Positions 23,501-32,893 of a DNA stretch of 64,000 nt are shown here, piece by piece. The stretch is from positions 4,056,746 through 4,120,745 of the forward strand of contig CM055077.1 in NCBI GenBank assembly GCA_029204045.2. Reading direction: 5' to 3'. The notes below the pieces were generated by a model, which saw nothing but the letters and a program-made list of their open reading frames with translations, was not told where the DNA came from and did not search any database. The stretch comes from Tillandsia leiboldiana. Lineage: Eukaryota; Streptophyta; Magnoliopsida; Poales; Bromeliaceae. The translations under genes and the position numbers were made by a program. The first letter of the stretch is position 1. Each line of letters starts with the position of its first letter.

Positions 23501-25297
23501 TGAAAGCCGAACAGAAGAATGATGGAATGCTGGAAAGAACAGAATTTAGCAGTACCAAGCGCCCGGCCCTAGACAGCATCCGACCCTTCCAACCAGCCAA
23601 TCGTCTGTCCAATTTTTCAATTAGCGGCAAGTAGTCATTTTTACGCAACGCCTTCGGGGAAAGTGGAAGACCTAGGTAGGTGAACGGGAAGTCGCCGGTG
23701 GAGCAACCAAAGAAGCTAGCAAGTCCTTCCGCCTGGGCGGTCTCCAAATTAATAGGGATAATGGAGCTCTTGGCGAAATTAATTTTTAAACCTGAAGTCG
23801 CTGAGAATGCGTCGAGGATGATCTTGATGACTTCGGCCGATCTCGAGTTTCCGTCGAAGAATAGTAGGAGGTCATCCGCGAATTGCAATGTGTGAATCGA
23901 GACATCGCCGGTTCCCACCGGAGTCAACAGGGAGTGCGCGGCCGCCAGATGTACCATCCTGAAAAGGACGTCGATGCATAGGATGAACAACAAAGGGGAG
24001 AGAGGGTCCCCCTGTCTGATCCCCCGTTTGCAGAAGAAGAACTTGCCCGGGATACCATTAAGTAGTACTGCGTTGGAAGAAGAGTGTAACAAAGCCGTGA
24101 TCCAACCAATCCACTTGGACCCGAATCCTCTCGTCTGTAGTAGCTCAACCAAGAAGGGCCAGTTGATGTGGTCGAAGGCGCGTTCGAAGTCAATCTTGAA
24201 GAGTGCCGCTTGCTGCCTAGTAGAGGATAGGTGGTGAGTCAAGATATGCGCCGCTAAGAAGTTGTCGGTTAGCGAGCGGCCTTTGATAAACGCAGTTTGG
24301 TAGGGGTTGATTAGCGCCTCGAGAAAGCTTTGAAGGCGAGTCGCCAGCACCTTCGAGATGATTTTAATTAATCCATTAACCAAACAGATCGGGCGGAAGT
24401 CTCTCGCTTCTGTGCCATCGGCCTTCTTCGGGATAAGGCTAATCCAACCGCGGTTGAGCACCTCGAGATCGAGCCTTCCACTAGACAACTCCTGGAAGGT
24501 CTCCATTAGGTCATCTTTAATAATCCCCCAAAATCGTTGGTAAAAGAGTAGAGGTAGGCCGTCGGGTCCAGGTGCCTTGTCAGGAGCACAAGAGAAGACT
24601 GCGCACCTGACCTCATGAAGCGAGAAAGGATCCTGTAAGCAGTGTAGATCGCAACCCTCATTAGCATAAAGCTTCTGAAGGTTAAGGCACGGGGTCCAGC
24701 TTGGCATGTCGCCCAGTTGTTTTGAGAAGAACGAAAACAGCAGCTTAGCCTTTGATGCATAATTGTAGAATTTGAAACAGCTAAACAGTATTATTATTAT
24801 TATTATTACTATTATTATATAATTTCAAGCCAATTAGAAAAAAAAAAATTAAAAGTACCCAAAAAAAAAAAAAAAAAAAAAAAAATAGAAAGGGATTTGT
24901 TACCCAAAGTAGAATAATTACTGAACTAAAATCACAAAATGAAAAGGAAAAGAAGAAGAAGAAGAAGAAAACCGTGGTGGAGCATGGCTTGGTGCAAGAG
25001 CGGGGAGACGCGGGGGACGATGCGGTGCGGGGAGGAGGAGAGAGAGAGGGGTTGGGAGCGGGCGGCGGCGTTGAGCCGGGCGTTCTCCGGGAGGTCGCCG
25101 GCGATCGGCCGGTAGCGCCTCCCCCGCAGCCCCTGCTCCCGCAGCGCCCGCTCCAGCCGCCTCGGCCTCAGCAGCCCCCACTCCACCGCCCGTATTCCCC
25201 ACCACACCACCACCCCCAACACCAACACCAACACCACCACCACCACCACCAACATTGCCCATGGCGACTCCATCTCCTTCTCAATTTCCATTCCCAT
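17797..25297 (-). CDS. CYP72A: Cytochrome P450, CYP72A type, copy 1 (five exons)
   Basis: Exons on the minus strand: 25297-24973, 19800-19580, 19184-18940, 18750-18366 and 18222-17797. All junctions are GT-AG and the phases agree, giving 533 aa. An N-terminal membrane anchor (about residues 14-33) is followed by the WWGIRAVEWGLLRP-type hinge. The I-helix motif AGQETT is at 343-348, ExxR (EVLR) at 399-402, FRPDRF at 452-457 and the haem loop FGWGPRICIG at 474-483 with Cys481 as ligand. CYP72A enzymes are ER-bound, NADPH-reductase-dependent monooxygenases of terpenoids and hormones; the substrate here cannot be read from sequence. The first ATG is chosen for its good context (CCAGCCATGG); a second lies two codons on. 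Intron 1 is 5.2 kb because of a LINE. A TATA-like CTATTTAAGG lies near 25350. Intact and probably functional. Confidence 0.9.
19341..19462. repeat. GC-rich GTGCCGGCAC-type repeat in intron 2
   Basis: A block rich in GGCACG, GTGCGGCAC and CCGTGCCGGCAC lies in intron 2 and recurs in copies 2 (38916-39037) and 3 (47345-47468). It looks like the remnant of a short dispersed element inserted before the gene was duplicated; no terminal repeats were defined. Confidence 0.4.
20529..20584. repeat. (TA)n microsatellite
   Basis: Almost pure TA dinucleotides next to the MITE at 20585; longer in copy 2 (40143-40227). Confidence 0.9.
20585..20803. mobile_element. MITE, (TA)n-flanked family, member 1
   Basis: Inverted ends GGAATACTATTAATAGTATT and (reversed) ATACTATTAATAGTATCAAG enclose about 220 bp with no coding capacity. 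(TA)n lies on both sides. The orthologous copy is at 40228-40447. Confidence 0.65.
20819..21055. mobile_element. MITE, (TA)n-flanked family, member 2
   Basis: Ends GGCTAGAATACTATCGATAG are inverted around a central region that includes GGTCCCCTAAG and its reverse CTAGGGGACC. It is flanked by TA repeats and separated from member 1 only by a short (TA)n tract. The orthologous copy is at 40472-40710. Confidence 0.65.
21259..24773 (-). mobile_element. 5'-truncated L1-type LINE in intron 1 of P450 copy 1
   Basis: The 16-bp sequence CATAATTGTAGAATTT occurs at 21259-21274 and again at 24758-24773. The paralogous introns at about 40911 and 49203 contain it once, uninterrupted. The element, about 3.48 kb on the minus strand, ends in a poly-A tail (T-run 21275-21290 on the plus strand) preceded by a non-coding region of about 1 kb. 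Its 5' end is truncated inside ORF2, removing ORF1 and the endonuclease. The perfect target duplication and open reading frame mean a recent insertion, after the gene duplication. Confidence 0.92.
22347..24755 (-). CDS. LINE ORF2 fragment: reverse transcriptase plus zf-RVT
   Basis: The frame is open from the truncation point for about 800 codons; the first Met (24707) is internal, not a native start. Motifs in order: KAPGPDGLP, RPICLVNGLIKIISKVLA, FIKGRSLTDN, KIDFERAFDHINW, GIRQGDPLSPLLF and the catalytic FADD (LQFADDLLLFF). These are followed by the thumb (YLGLPLSP), the C-terminal GWKGRMLSRAGR region and a zf-RVT domain (KIPRRTKIYLWL, with CHLCRRDEECLEHLLFRC). This is the plant L1 non-LTR type. 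RT copies element RNA at the nicked target; with no endonuclease this copy cannot move on its own. No stop or frameshift interrupts the frame, which fits a young insertion. Confidence 0.9.
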   Translation of the reverse strand, partial: SKAKLLFSFFSKQLGDMPSWTPCLNLQKLYANEGCDLHCLQDPFSLHEVRCAVFSCAPDKAPGPDGLPLLFYQRFWGIIKDDLMETFQELSSGRLDLEVLNRGWISLIPKKADGTEARDFRPICLVNGLIKIISKVLATRLQSFLEALINPYQTAFIKGRSLTDNFLAAHILTHHLSSTRQQAALFKIDFERAFDHINWPFLVELLQTRGFGSKWIGWITALLHSSSNAVLLNGIPGKFFFCKRGIRQGDPLSPLLFILCIDVLFRMVHLAAAHSLLTPVGTGDVSIHTLQFADDLLLFFDGNSRSAEVIKIILDAFSATSGLKINFAKSSIIPINLETAQAEGLASFFGCSTGDFPFTYLGLPLSPKALRKNDYLPLIEKLDRRLAGWKGRMLSRAGRLVLLNSVLSSIPSFFCSAFKLPVWVIKTVDRIRRGFFWKGKERTNGLHCLVKWEQVCRPLRQGGLGIRDLRAMNSALLMKNLWNFHLAKPLTWVSLIKHKHYRRRSPLAGGAHPLKSSPFWKAVLSTSEPFSTSITATIGNGATASFWHSRWFGESLLRNRFPTLFAAATHKQLSVKRWLARFANHRSLGFGVHLAQVFSQDLEQLASVVRSLSLTAAPDETSWRWTSNGRFTAQSAYNFLIFDGVDDRKIPHLWKIKIPRRTKIYLWLAARNRLLTTDLLAKRGWIGPSICHLCRRDEECLEHLLFRCHFARSVWNGILHGNNYLRMNLLDGPGDLATRWGRARTTVDRCDTGYLDICIAATCWELWKERNNRIFDDRPTSSEECGKRAASLISFWSTNLGG

Positions 25298-25341
25298 GGC
25301 TGGTAATGAGAGGGTTAGGAGGAGAGAGCAAAGTGTGTTGG

Positions 25342-25351
25342 CCTTAAATAG
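25342..25351 (-). promoter_or_regulatory. Candidate TATA box of P450 copy 1
   Basis: Minus-strand CTATTTAAGG lies about 50 bp upstream of the ATG, implying a short leader. The same block occurs near 41497 (copy 2) and 49798 (copy 3), so the core promoter is shared by the three genes. Confidence 0.45.
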
Positions 25352-26023
25352 CCCACATCCCTATCCTGTGAGTCACGCTCGAAATGAGAGACACGCTCGA
25401 AATGACGTAAAATTAAGACGCTGTGTTCGTGTATTCTGTGAGGATTACATATGGATATATTTCGTCAGTAATTTAATTGATAATATAATATTATAAAAAA
25501 TAGAATTTATATATTTTTTAAAATATAAGTTTAATTATATTTATAAATTTTTTATTATTAAATTTGTATTAAAATTTATAATTTTATAAAATTAATTAAA
25601 GAGAGAGAAAGAAAAAATATACCACACAAATCTTAATGCAAATTTAATAATAAAATATTTACGAGTATATTTTTTGCTTATGCTTTTGAAAGTATATAAG
25701 CCCTACTCTATTATAAATATTGTGTTCGTTAGTTTTAACGGTGTTTTTGGTTTGAATTATTTTGCGATTATTACATATTGATTCTCATCGGTCATGTAGT
25801 ATTACTCTAAGGCTTTGTTTGGAAACAGAATTAATAGGTATAATTAGATTTAATACGGCTAATCCCCCCAAACATGCAGGGAATTAGATTAAAAATTTAA
25901 TCCCGGTCAAACCGGGTAATTCCCGTTTTTTGGTGAATAGCCCGTTAAATTAATTCCCCCAAAGTAAGGGAATTGGGTTATACCTGTGGCAAGGGCAAAT
26001 AAAATTTTGAATCCATCTTTCCC

Positions 26024-26455
26024 CATATGCCTCGTTAATGCAGCCTCCATTTACTGCTTCACCCCCAAACCGCCTACCCTCGCCCCGTTGGTGTGAGAAG
26101 CCCTCGTCTTCTACCATCAAACCCTCTTTACTCCTCTCCTCTCTTTAAGCTACCTGATCCTCTACTACCAGCTCTCTTCTCCCAAATGCCTCGTTACTCC
26201 CGCGTCCATTTACTGCTTCACCACCTCCCGCCTACCCTCGCCCCGTTGGTGTGAGAAGCCCTCGTCTTCTACCAACAAACCCTCTTTACTCCTCTCCTAT
26301 CTTTAATCTACCTGATCCTGAACTACAAGATCTCTTCTCCCAAATGCCTCGTTACTCCCGCGTCCATTTACAGCTTAACCCCATCCCGCCTACCCTCGCC
26401 CCGTTGGTGTGAGAAGCCATCGTCTTCATCGCACAAACCCTCTTTACTCGTGGTC
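26024..26455. repeat. 159-bp tandem repeat, about 2.8 copies
   Basis: Units start at ATGCCTCGTTA (about 26028, 26186, 26344) and include CCTACCCTCGCCCCGTTGG and GTGTGAGAAGCC. It lies just inside the left end of the Harbinger element. Confidence 0.8.
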
Positions 26456-27090
26456 AACATTTATTGATGTGTCTTGATCTCAAGCATTTCCTCTTGTCAC
26501 CGAAGATTGCGAAGATCCTGGTGATTTCTGCACACCATCCAGCTGGTGGATCTTTTGTGCTGATAGAGGAGTTGCTTCGAGTTGTCATCTCGCATCAAAA
26601 TGTACTTCTTCTTCTAACCTAACTCGAGAGGGATTTCAACCTACTCTTTGCAGACACCAAGTTTAATGCTCTGGTTCTCCACGAAGCTGCCTCTCTCAAC
26701 CATCAGTACAAGGCAGATGTTGGTTCTCTGCAAAGATTTGGCATTAATAGTACTCGATCTATCTCGGCACTAATTTATTCTCTGCGATCTTCTATTTCTT
26801 TCGACTTGTCAACTCGCCATATATTTTAATTGGCTTATCCCCTACTATCTAACAGAGGTAATGCTTCTTACTTTTCTATAAAGTGTACTCTGTGATACTT
26901 CCAAACATTTATCTGCATATATTTGGAGGAGAATATCGCAGATCAGTATACTGCATACTGTCCGTGCACTATTTGAAGTATCAAAGGTGAGCCTTTCTAT
27001 TATAAGCTATCTTTAGGTTGTTGCCAGCAGAGAAGTTGAACAAATTGGTTGCATCTGTTTACTTGTTGGTTGGCTTGAATCAATATATTT

Positions 27091-27935
27091 AGGCGATGAT
27101 GCATGGATAAGAGTGTAAAATTTCAAGGTTGTGAGGCAAACTTTACTTAAATTTGCAGCCACCTTGAATTCTATTGCATCTTTTATCCCTGAGCCTTGCA
27201 TGTGTATACTACTCGGATGCCTTTAAAGAGACAAATTAGGCGATGATGCATGGATAAGAGTGTAAAATTTGAAGGTTGGGAGGCAAACTTTACTTAAATT
27301 TGCAGCCACCTTGAATTCTATTGCATCTTTTATCCCTTTGCCTTGCATGTGTATACTACTCGGATGCCTTTAAAGAGACAAATTAGGCGATGATGCATGG
27401 ATAAGAGTGTTAAATTTCAAGGTTGGGAGGCAAACTTTACTTAATTTTGCAGCCACCTTGATTTCTATTGCATCTTTTATCCCTGAGCCTTGCATGTGTA
27501 TACTACTCGGATGCCTTTAAAGAGACAAATTAGGCGATGATGCATGGATAAGAGTGTTAAATTTCAAGGTTGGGAGGCAAACTTTACTTAATTTTGCAGC
27601 CACCTTGAATTCTATTGCATCTTTTATCCCTGAGCCTTGCATGTGTATACTACTCGGATGCCTTTAAAGAGACAAATTAGGCGATGATGCATGGATAAGA
27701 GTGTTAAATTTCAAGGTTGGGGGGCAAACTTTACTTAATTTTGCAGCCACCTTGAATTCTATTGCATCTTTTATCCCTGAGCCTTGCATGTGTATACATA
27801 CTACTCGGATGCCTTTAAAGAGACAAATTAGGCGATGATGCATGGATAAGAGTGTACAATTTCAAGATTGGGAGGCAAACTTTACTTAAATTTGCAGCCA
27901 CCTTGAATCCTATTGAACCTTTTATCCCTGAGCCA
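27091..27935. repeat. 147-bp tandem repeat, about 5.7 copies
   Basis: AGGCGATGATGCATGGATAA recurs at 27091, 27238, 27385, 27532, 27679 and 27830, so the period is exactly 147 bp four times and then 151 bp (a 4-bp TACA insertion near 27795). Copies differ at only a few positions, so the array is young. It lies upstream of ORF1 inside the Harbinger element. Confidence 0.92.
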
Positions 27936-28010
27936 ACTTCAATAACTATAAACTATACTTGCAACATTCCCGCCTAATAATATCTTCCTGGTATATGTTG
28001 TATCCTTCAG

Positions 28011-29267
28011 ATGGCCCATCAAAGCAAATCAGCCACTCGGTTTGTTAGAAAATATCATAATGTCATTGATATCACATCAACTGATAGCCAAAGTATGGAA
28101 AGCAATGGTCAAGAATCCACCAAAAACAGAATACGATCCGGAAACTGGACAGAGGTAATGGATTCGGCAATGCTTAACTTGATGACGGAGGAACATGTGC
28201 TTGGAAATTTCGTTAATGGAAGTTTCACTCCGCTTGCTTGGAATAGAATAGTTCACGACTTCAATGGACGTACAAAATTGAAGTTCCTCAAATCCCATCT
28301 TCAAAATCGATTGAAGGTGTTGAAGCGACAATTTGTAATGTACCAAACTTTGGCTAACAAGAGTGGTTGGGGGTGGGATTATGATCGTAACATTCCAACC
28401 GCCGGTGATTCGAGTGATTGGGAAGCTGTGATAGCGGTATGTAATTTTATTCGCCTTTGCCTTTTTTAATATACTAGTATGTCAGTGAAAGACCTAATCA
28501 ATAAGGTTTCTTTGCAGGAAAATCAATCATATGCACGGTGTAGGGACAAACCGTTTCCTGCTTACAAAGATATTGAATTCCTCTCCGGAAAGACCACTGC
28601 CACGGGTAGACATGGTTTCACAACAAGGATGCAAGGTGAGGATGTGCGCAGCACATCCTCCTCTTCGCCTACTACAACCGCTAAATTAGAACAAATCAAG
28701 CAAACCTTGGCTGGCCCCTCCGGCGTCGGGCAATCTTCTGTTGCTCCATATGTGCCCGTGCCTATGTCGCCATTGAATGATCAAGTCAATGACGCAACTT
28801 CTTGTTCCCCTAATCCAACACCAACGAAGAGGGGAAATCCAAATGCTAGCAATGCTTCAGGCCATACTTCATCTGCCAAGAGACGTCGATCATCACCTCC
28901 CTCACGCAAAACAACTCCGACTTCAAACCGCAAGGGACGAATTGAGTCAAATGCTGATGCAATCCAAGAGCTGGTGGAACTAGGGAAAAAAAGATTGAAC
29001 ATTGCGGAGAAGATGTTGCAGCGTGAGCTCGACGCGCGTCCAAAGGTTCACTCCATGGAGGAGTGTATGGTAAAATTATATGAACTTCCAAATTTGTCTC
29101 TCGAAGCAATCCTATCCGCATGCGAAGCTTTGAAGGACGAGCGCAACAGATCGATCTTTATGACTTTGAGTGGTGATATTCTATACATGTGGATTGACCG
29201 ACAAATGGTGCCGCAAAGGATGTCCAGTGTACTAAGGCCCGATGCACCCTCCTTCCCTCCTAACTAA
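28011..29267 (+). CDS. PIF/Harbinger ORF1: Myb/SANT-like DNA-binding protein
   Basis: Exons 28011-28436 and 28518-29267 join in phase 0 across a GT-AG intron (GCG/GTATGT, then TTTGCAG/GAA) to give 391 aa. The N-terminal half has the Myb/SANT-like trihelix seen in PIF ORF1 and plant L10-interacting-type proteins: NWTEVMDSAMLNLMTEE, then LAWNRIVHDFNGRT, LKFLKSHLQNRLKVLKRQF and SGWGWDYDRNIP. The middle is a serine/proline-rich linker with a basic patch (SAKRRRS), a possible nuclear signal, and the C-terminus is helical. ORF1 proteins of this superfamily bind the element's ends and bring transposase into the nucleus. The ATG directly follows a TTCAG acceptor-like site, so a leader intron is possible. 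No stop or frameshift was found. Confidence 0.85.
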
Positions 29268-29815
29268 TTAAGTCTATTTCTGCACTACAATCAGGTTTTG
29301 TTGGTGTTGCGTTCAAACTATATCCTTTTTTGGCTTTTCCGTATGGTTAGCAACGCCTTACTATATATGCTGTCATATGTTTTGTGTTGTACTTGAACTA
29401 CTTTACCGTTGGCTTTTTGCAAGCATACATGTCTTGCAAATTCAGCCAATTGCATCTTCATATCTTCATCATATATTAATGCTTGTTACATTAGTCTAGT
29501 TTTTAAAAAGAACCTATCTGCTGCTTGGTTTAACCCTTTATGTAATTTGTCTTGTTTGGAAACAATACTAATGCTAGTTGCATTAGTCATGTTTTTAAAC
29601 AAAAACTATGTGCTGCTTGGTTTATGTAATTAGTATTCTGAAATGCTTAAATATTCCATTCTCATATGGGGTTGTGTTGGTGGGGTTCTTATATTGGGGG
29701 CGGTTTTTGTATGTGCTGGATCAAACTCCTACGGACAGATTTGTGGTCTTGAAAAATCAGATTGAAACTGGTGTGTGATCTTGATTGTTGTGTTAATAGT
29801 TTCTTCTTTTTCTGC
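29268..29815. other. Spacer after ORF1
   Basis: AT-rich sequence with a roughly duplicated phrase (TGCTGCTTGGTTTA near 29520 and 29610). Probably the 3' UTR of ORF1; no further gene. Confidence 0.4.
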
Positions 29816-29822
29816 CTGGATG

Positions 29823-30775
29823 CAGCATGTATAGGCTGGTTGTGAACTAGGGAAAAATCAGATTGAACTTTTTTCTTCTTTCTCTGCCTGGATGCAGCAT
29901 GTACACTTGCTATGAATTATTTTATTCTTTCTCTGGCTGGATGCAGCATGTACACTTGCTATGAACTTTTTTCTTCTTTCACTGGCTGGATACAGCATGT
30001 ACACTTACTATTAATTTATGTAGTTCTTTCTCTGTATTGATGCAGCATGTACACTTGGTATGAATTTTTTCCTTCTTTTTCTGGCTGGATACAGCATGTA
30101 CACTTGCTATGAATTATTTTATTCTTTCTCTGGCTGGATGCAGCATGTACACTTGCTATGAACTTTTTTCTTCTTTCACTGGCTGGATACAGCATGTACA
30201 CTTACTATTAATTTTTTACTTCTTTCTCTGTATTGATGCAGCATGTACACTTGGTATGAATTTTTTCCTTCTTTTTCTGGCTGGATACAGCATGTACACT
30301 TGCTATGAATTATTTTATTCTTTCTCTGGCTGGATGCAGCATGTACACTTGCTATGAACTTTTTTCTTCTTTCACTGGCTGGATACAGCATGTACACTTA
30401 CTATTAATTTTTTACTTCTTTCTCTGTATTGATGCAGCATGTACACTTGGTATGAATTTTTTTCTTCTTTCTCTGGCTGGATGCAGCATGTACACTTGCT
30501 ATGAACTTTTTTCTTCTTTCTCAGAATTGATGCAGCATGTACACTTGCTATGAATTATTTTCTTCTTTCTCTGGCTGGATGCAGCATGTACACTTGCTAT
30601 GAACTTTTTTCTTCTTTCTCAGAATTGATGCAGCATGTACAATTGCTATGAATTTTTTTCTTCTTTCGATGCTTGGATGCAGCATGTACACTTGCTATGA
30701 ACTTTTTCCATCTTGCTCTTAATTCTTGCAGCATGTACACTTGCTCTGAATTGATGCAGCATGTACGGTAACTAC
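29823..30775. repeat. 49-bp tandem repeat, about 20 copies, in four-unit higher-order blocks of 196 bp
   Basis: GCAGCATGTACACTTG (or ACAGCATG) recurs about every 49 bp from 29823 to 30770. Variants (CTGGCTGGATGCAG, CTGGCTGGATACAG, TGTATTGATGCAG) follow a fixed order, so blocks of four units (196 bp) repeat, for example 30109-30304 and 30305-30500. Open frames crossing it are repeat artefacts. It separates ORF1 and transposase in the Harbinger element. Confidence 0.88.
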
Positions 30776-31372
30776 AATGCTATGATGCAGTTTGCGCCTT
30801 GTCCAGGATAGGCTATGATGCTTAAAAGGGTTGAAAATGTTAATGGTAGGGAGGCAGTGGATCAACCACAGCAGCCACCATTTCAGCATTTACTCTTTTA
30901 ATCCTGAGCCAACATATGCCCTCCACCATTTCTTCTCTTTATCCTGTATTTAAAAATTGGTAGTGTGGCTGCATCCAGCTAGAGAAAGAAGAAAAAAATT
31001 CATAGCAAGTGTACATGCTGCATCAATTCTGAGAAAGAAAAAAAAAGTTCATAGCAAGTATAGATGCTGCTAATCAATTTTTTTAACTGCATCCAAGATC
31101 TTGCAAGAATCTGGCAGTATATCCTACATTTTGCCTTTGCTCGATGGACCCTCTATTGCATATTGGCTATGATGCTAACTACAATGCTATGATGCAATTT
31201 GTGCCTTGTCCAGGATAGGCTATGATGCTTAAAAGGGTTGAAAATGTTAATGGTAGGGAGGCAGTGGATCAACCACAGCAGCCACCATTTCAGCATTTAC
31301 TCTTTTATTCCTGAGCCAACATATGCCCTCCACCATTTCTTCTCTTTATCATGTATTTAAATATGCTACGAG
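30764..31372. repeat. About 200-bp direct repeat with two inverted array units between
   Basis: The block CTACAATGCTATGATGCA...GGCAGTGGATCAACCACAGC at 30772-30955 recurs at 31171-31365 with few changes. Between the two copies, 30970-31070 holds two units of the 49-bp array in reverse orientation (CATAGCAAGTGTACATGCTG). Confidence 0.8.
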
Positions 31373-31524
31373 TTAGCTCTGATGTGTTTGAATTGCATTC
31401 ATTATAAATGCTTTCTGCTGGCAACATTTCCTAGTTTCTTAACTTGATCCATTTACTTCTCTTTTCCTACTTAAAATGACCTTATCTGTTAATCAAATTT
31501 GATATATTTATTGTATATGCAGTG

Positions 31525-32893
31525 ATGAGTGGTTTAATCTATCAGCGTGTATTTTCATCTCCAACCGTGGCCAACCTTATGACCTTTCTAGATGAGGAGG
31601 AAGATTATTGGGAAGAAGTGCAAACAATTCTGATCGACGATGCCTCCTTAGCATTTCAAAGTACTTTGAATAAGAGACCTTGTCGTACTAGACCATATAG
31701 CGGGCACCAAATTATTATGGATATATTGAGTGGACATCCAGACCGAGGGTATCAACATTTTCGAATGTCAAACACTACTTTCATAAGACTTAGAGATGAA
31801 TTGGTCGGGAGAGGGTTGATACAGGGCACTCGAAATCTTACGGTTGATGAACAACTTGGTATATTTTTATTTGGGGTGGGACATGGGGTAACAAATCGAG
31901 TGTTAGCTGAAACATTTCAACACTCGGGGGAGACTATAAGTAGGTATTTCAATAATGTGCTACGTGGTGTGGTCGAGCTTAGGCATGACTATATACAGAT
32001 GCCGAGTAGTAACACTGTAATGCACCCAAAAATTAGAGATAACCCTTTATTTCATCCTTTCAAAGTGAGTCATCAACCCATTATTTCGGAATATTTACAA
32101 AATGATCATTATTTGTAACTTTTATTCTTAATCTTTTTACAAATTGTAGAATGCAATTGGCGCTTTAGATGGGACGCATATACCAGTGGTGGTGAGGAAG
32201 AGCAAGCAACCCCGCTATCGTTGTCGAAAAGGCTTCACCTCCCAAAATATGATGGCTGTATGTTCATTCGATCATCAATTTTTATTTGTATGCACTGGAT
32301 GGGAGGGTTCTGCATCTGATATGAGAGTGTTACGTTGGTGTTGCGAGAGCGGTGGCTTAATGGTTCCAGAAGGTACATGTAATTCTAAAATGTTTGATTT
32401 TATATTTTACTTAATTTCAATAACTATAACTTGTTATTGTATAGGAAAATATTATTTGGTGGATTCGGGTTATGCCAATACGGATCGGTTCCTCGCACCC
32501 TATAGAGGAGAACGATACCACTTGAGCCAATTTGACGGCAATGCAAGGGCGCGCACACATCGAGGACCGCGAGATCTGTACAATCATAGACATGCTCAAC
32601 TTCGCAATGCTGTTGAGAAGTCCTTCGGCATTTTAAAGAAGCGATTCAAAGTGCTCCGCCAAGCAACTCCCTTTCCCTACAAGGTGCAATGTCGCATAGC
32701 TCTAGCTTGTTGTATCATCCACAACTTTATAAAGAGGCACCAAGGAAGCGATATATATTTCAACATGCAACTTGAGACTAATCCCCTGGAGGAGCAAGAA
32801 GAGGATCACACTCCTGTCGCTGGCGCTGATGAGTCGCGACGCGGCGACAATCTTCGCACAAGAATCACGGAGCAATTATGGAGCAATCAGTAG
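31525..32893 (+). CDS. PIF/Harbinger DDE transposase
   Basis: Exons 31525-32064, 32150-32372 and 32445-32893 (all GT-AG, phases 0 and 1) give 403 aa. The N-terminal part has the helix-turn-helix region of this family (LTVDEQLGIFLFGVGHGVTN, then FQHSGETISRYFN). The DDE triad is visible: D187 in ALDGTHIP, D261 in YLVDSGYAN, and E312 in NAVEKSFGILKKRF. Phrases such as FLAPYRGERYHL and CCIIHNFI are characteristic. The enzyme cuts and pastes the element at TTA/TAA targets. ATG 31525 is used; an in-frame GTG at 31522 follows an acceptor-like ATGCAG, so a leader intron is possible. The frame is undamaged. Confidence 0.9.

Noticed and set aside
24918..25262. Glycine-rich protein on the minus strand and proline/histidine-rich one on the plus strand
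   Set aside because: Alternative frames of P450 exon 1, repeated identically in copy 2; only the P450 frame has the anchor and family sequence and splices correctly.
30109..30553. Repetitive frames with MNYFILSLAGCSMYTC units
   Set aside because: Translation of the 49-bp array; unit length times four (196) is not a multiple of three, so the frame is not maintained by selection.
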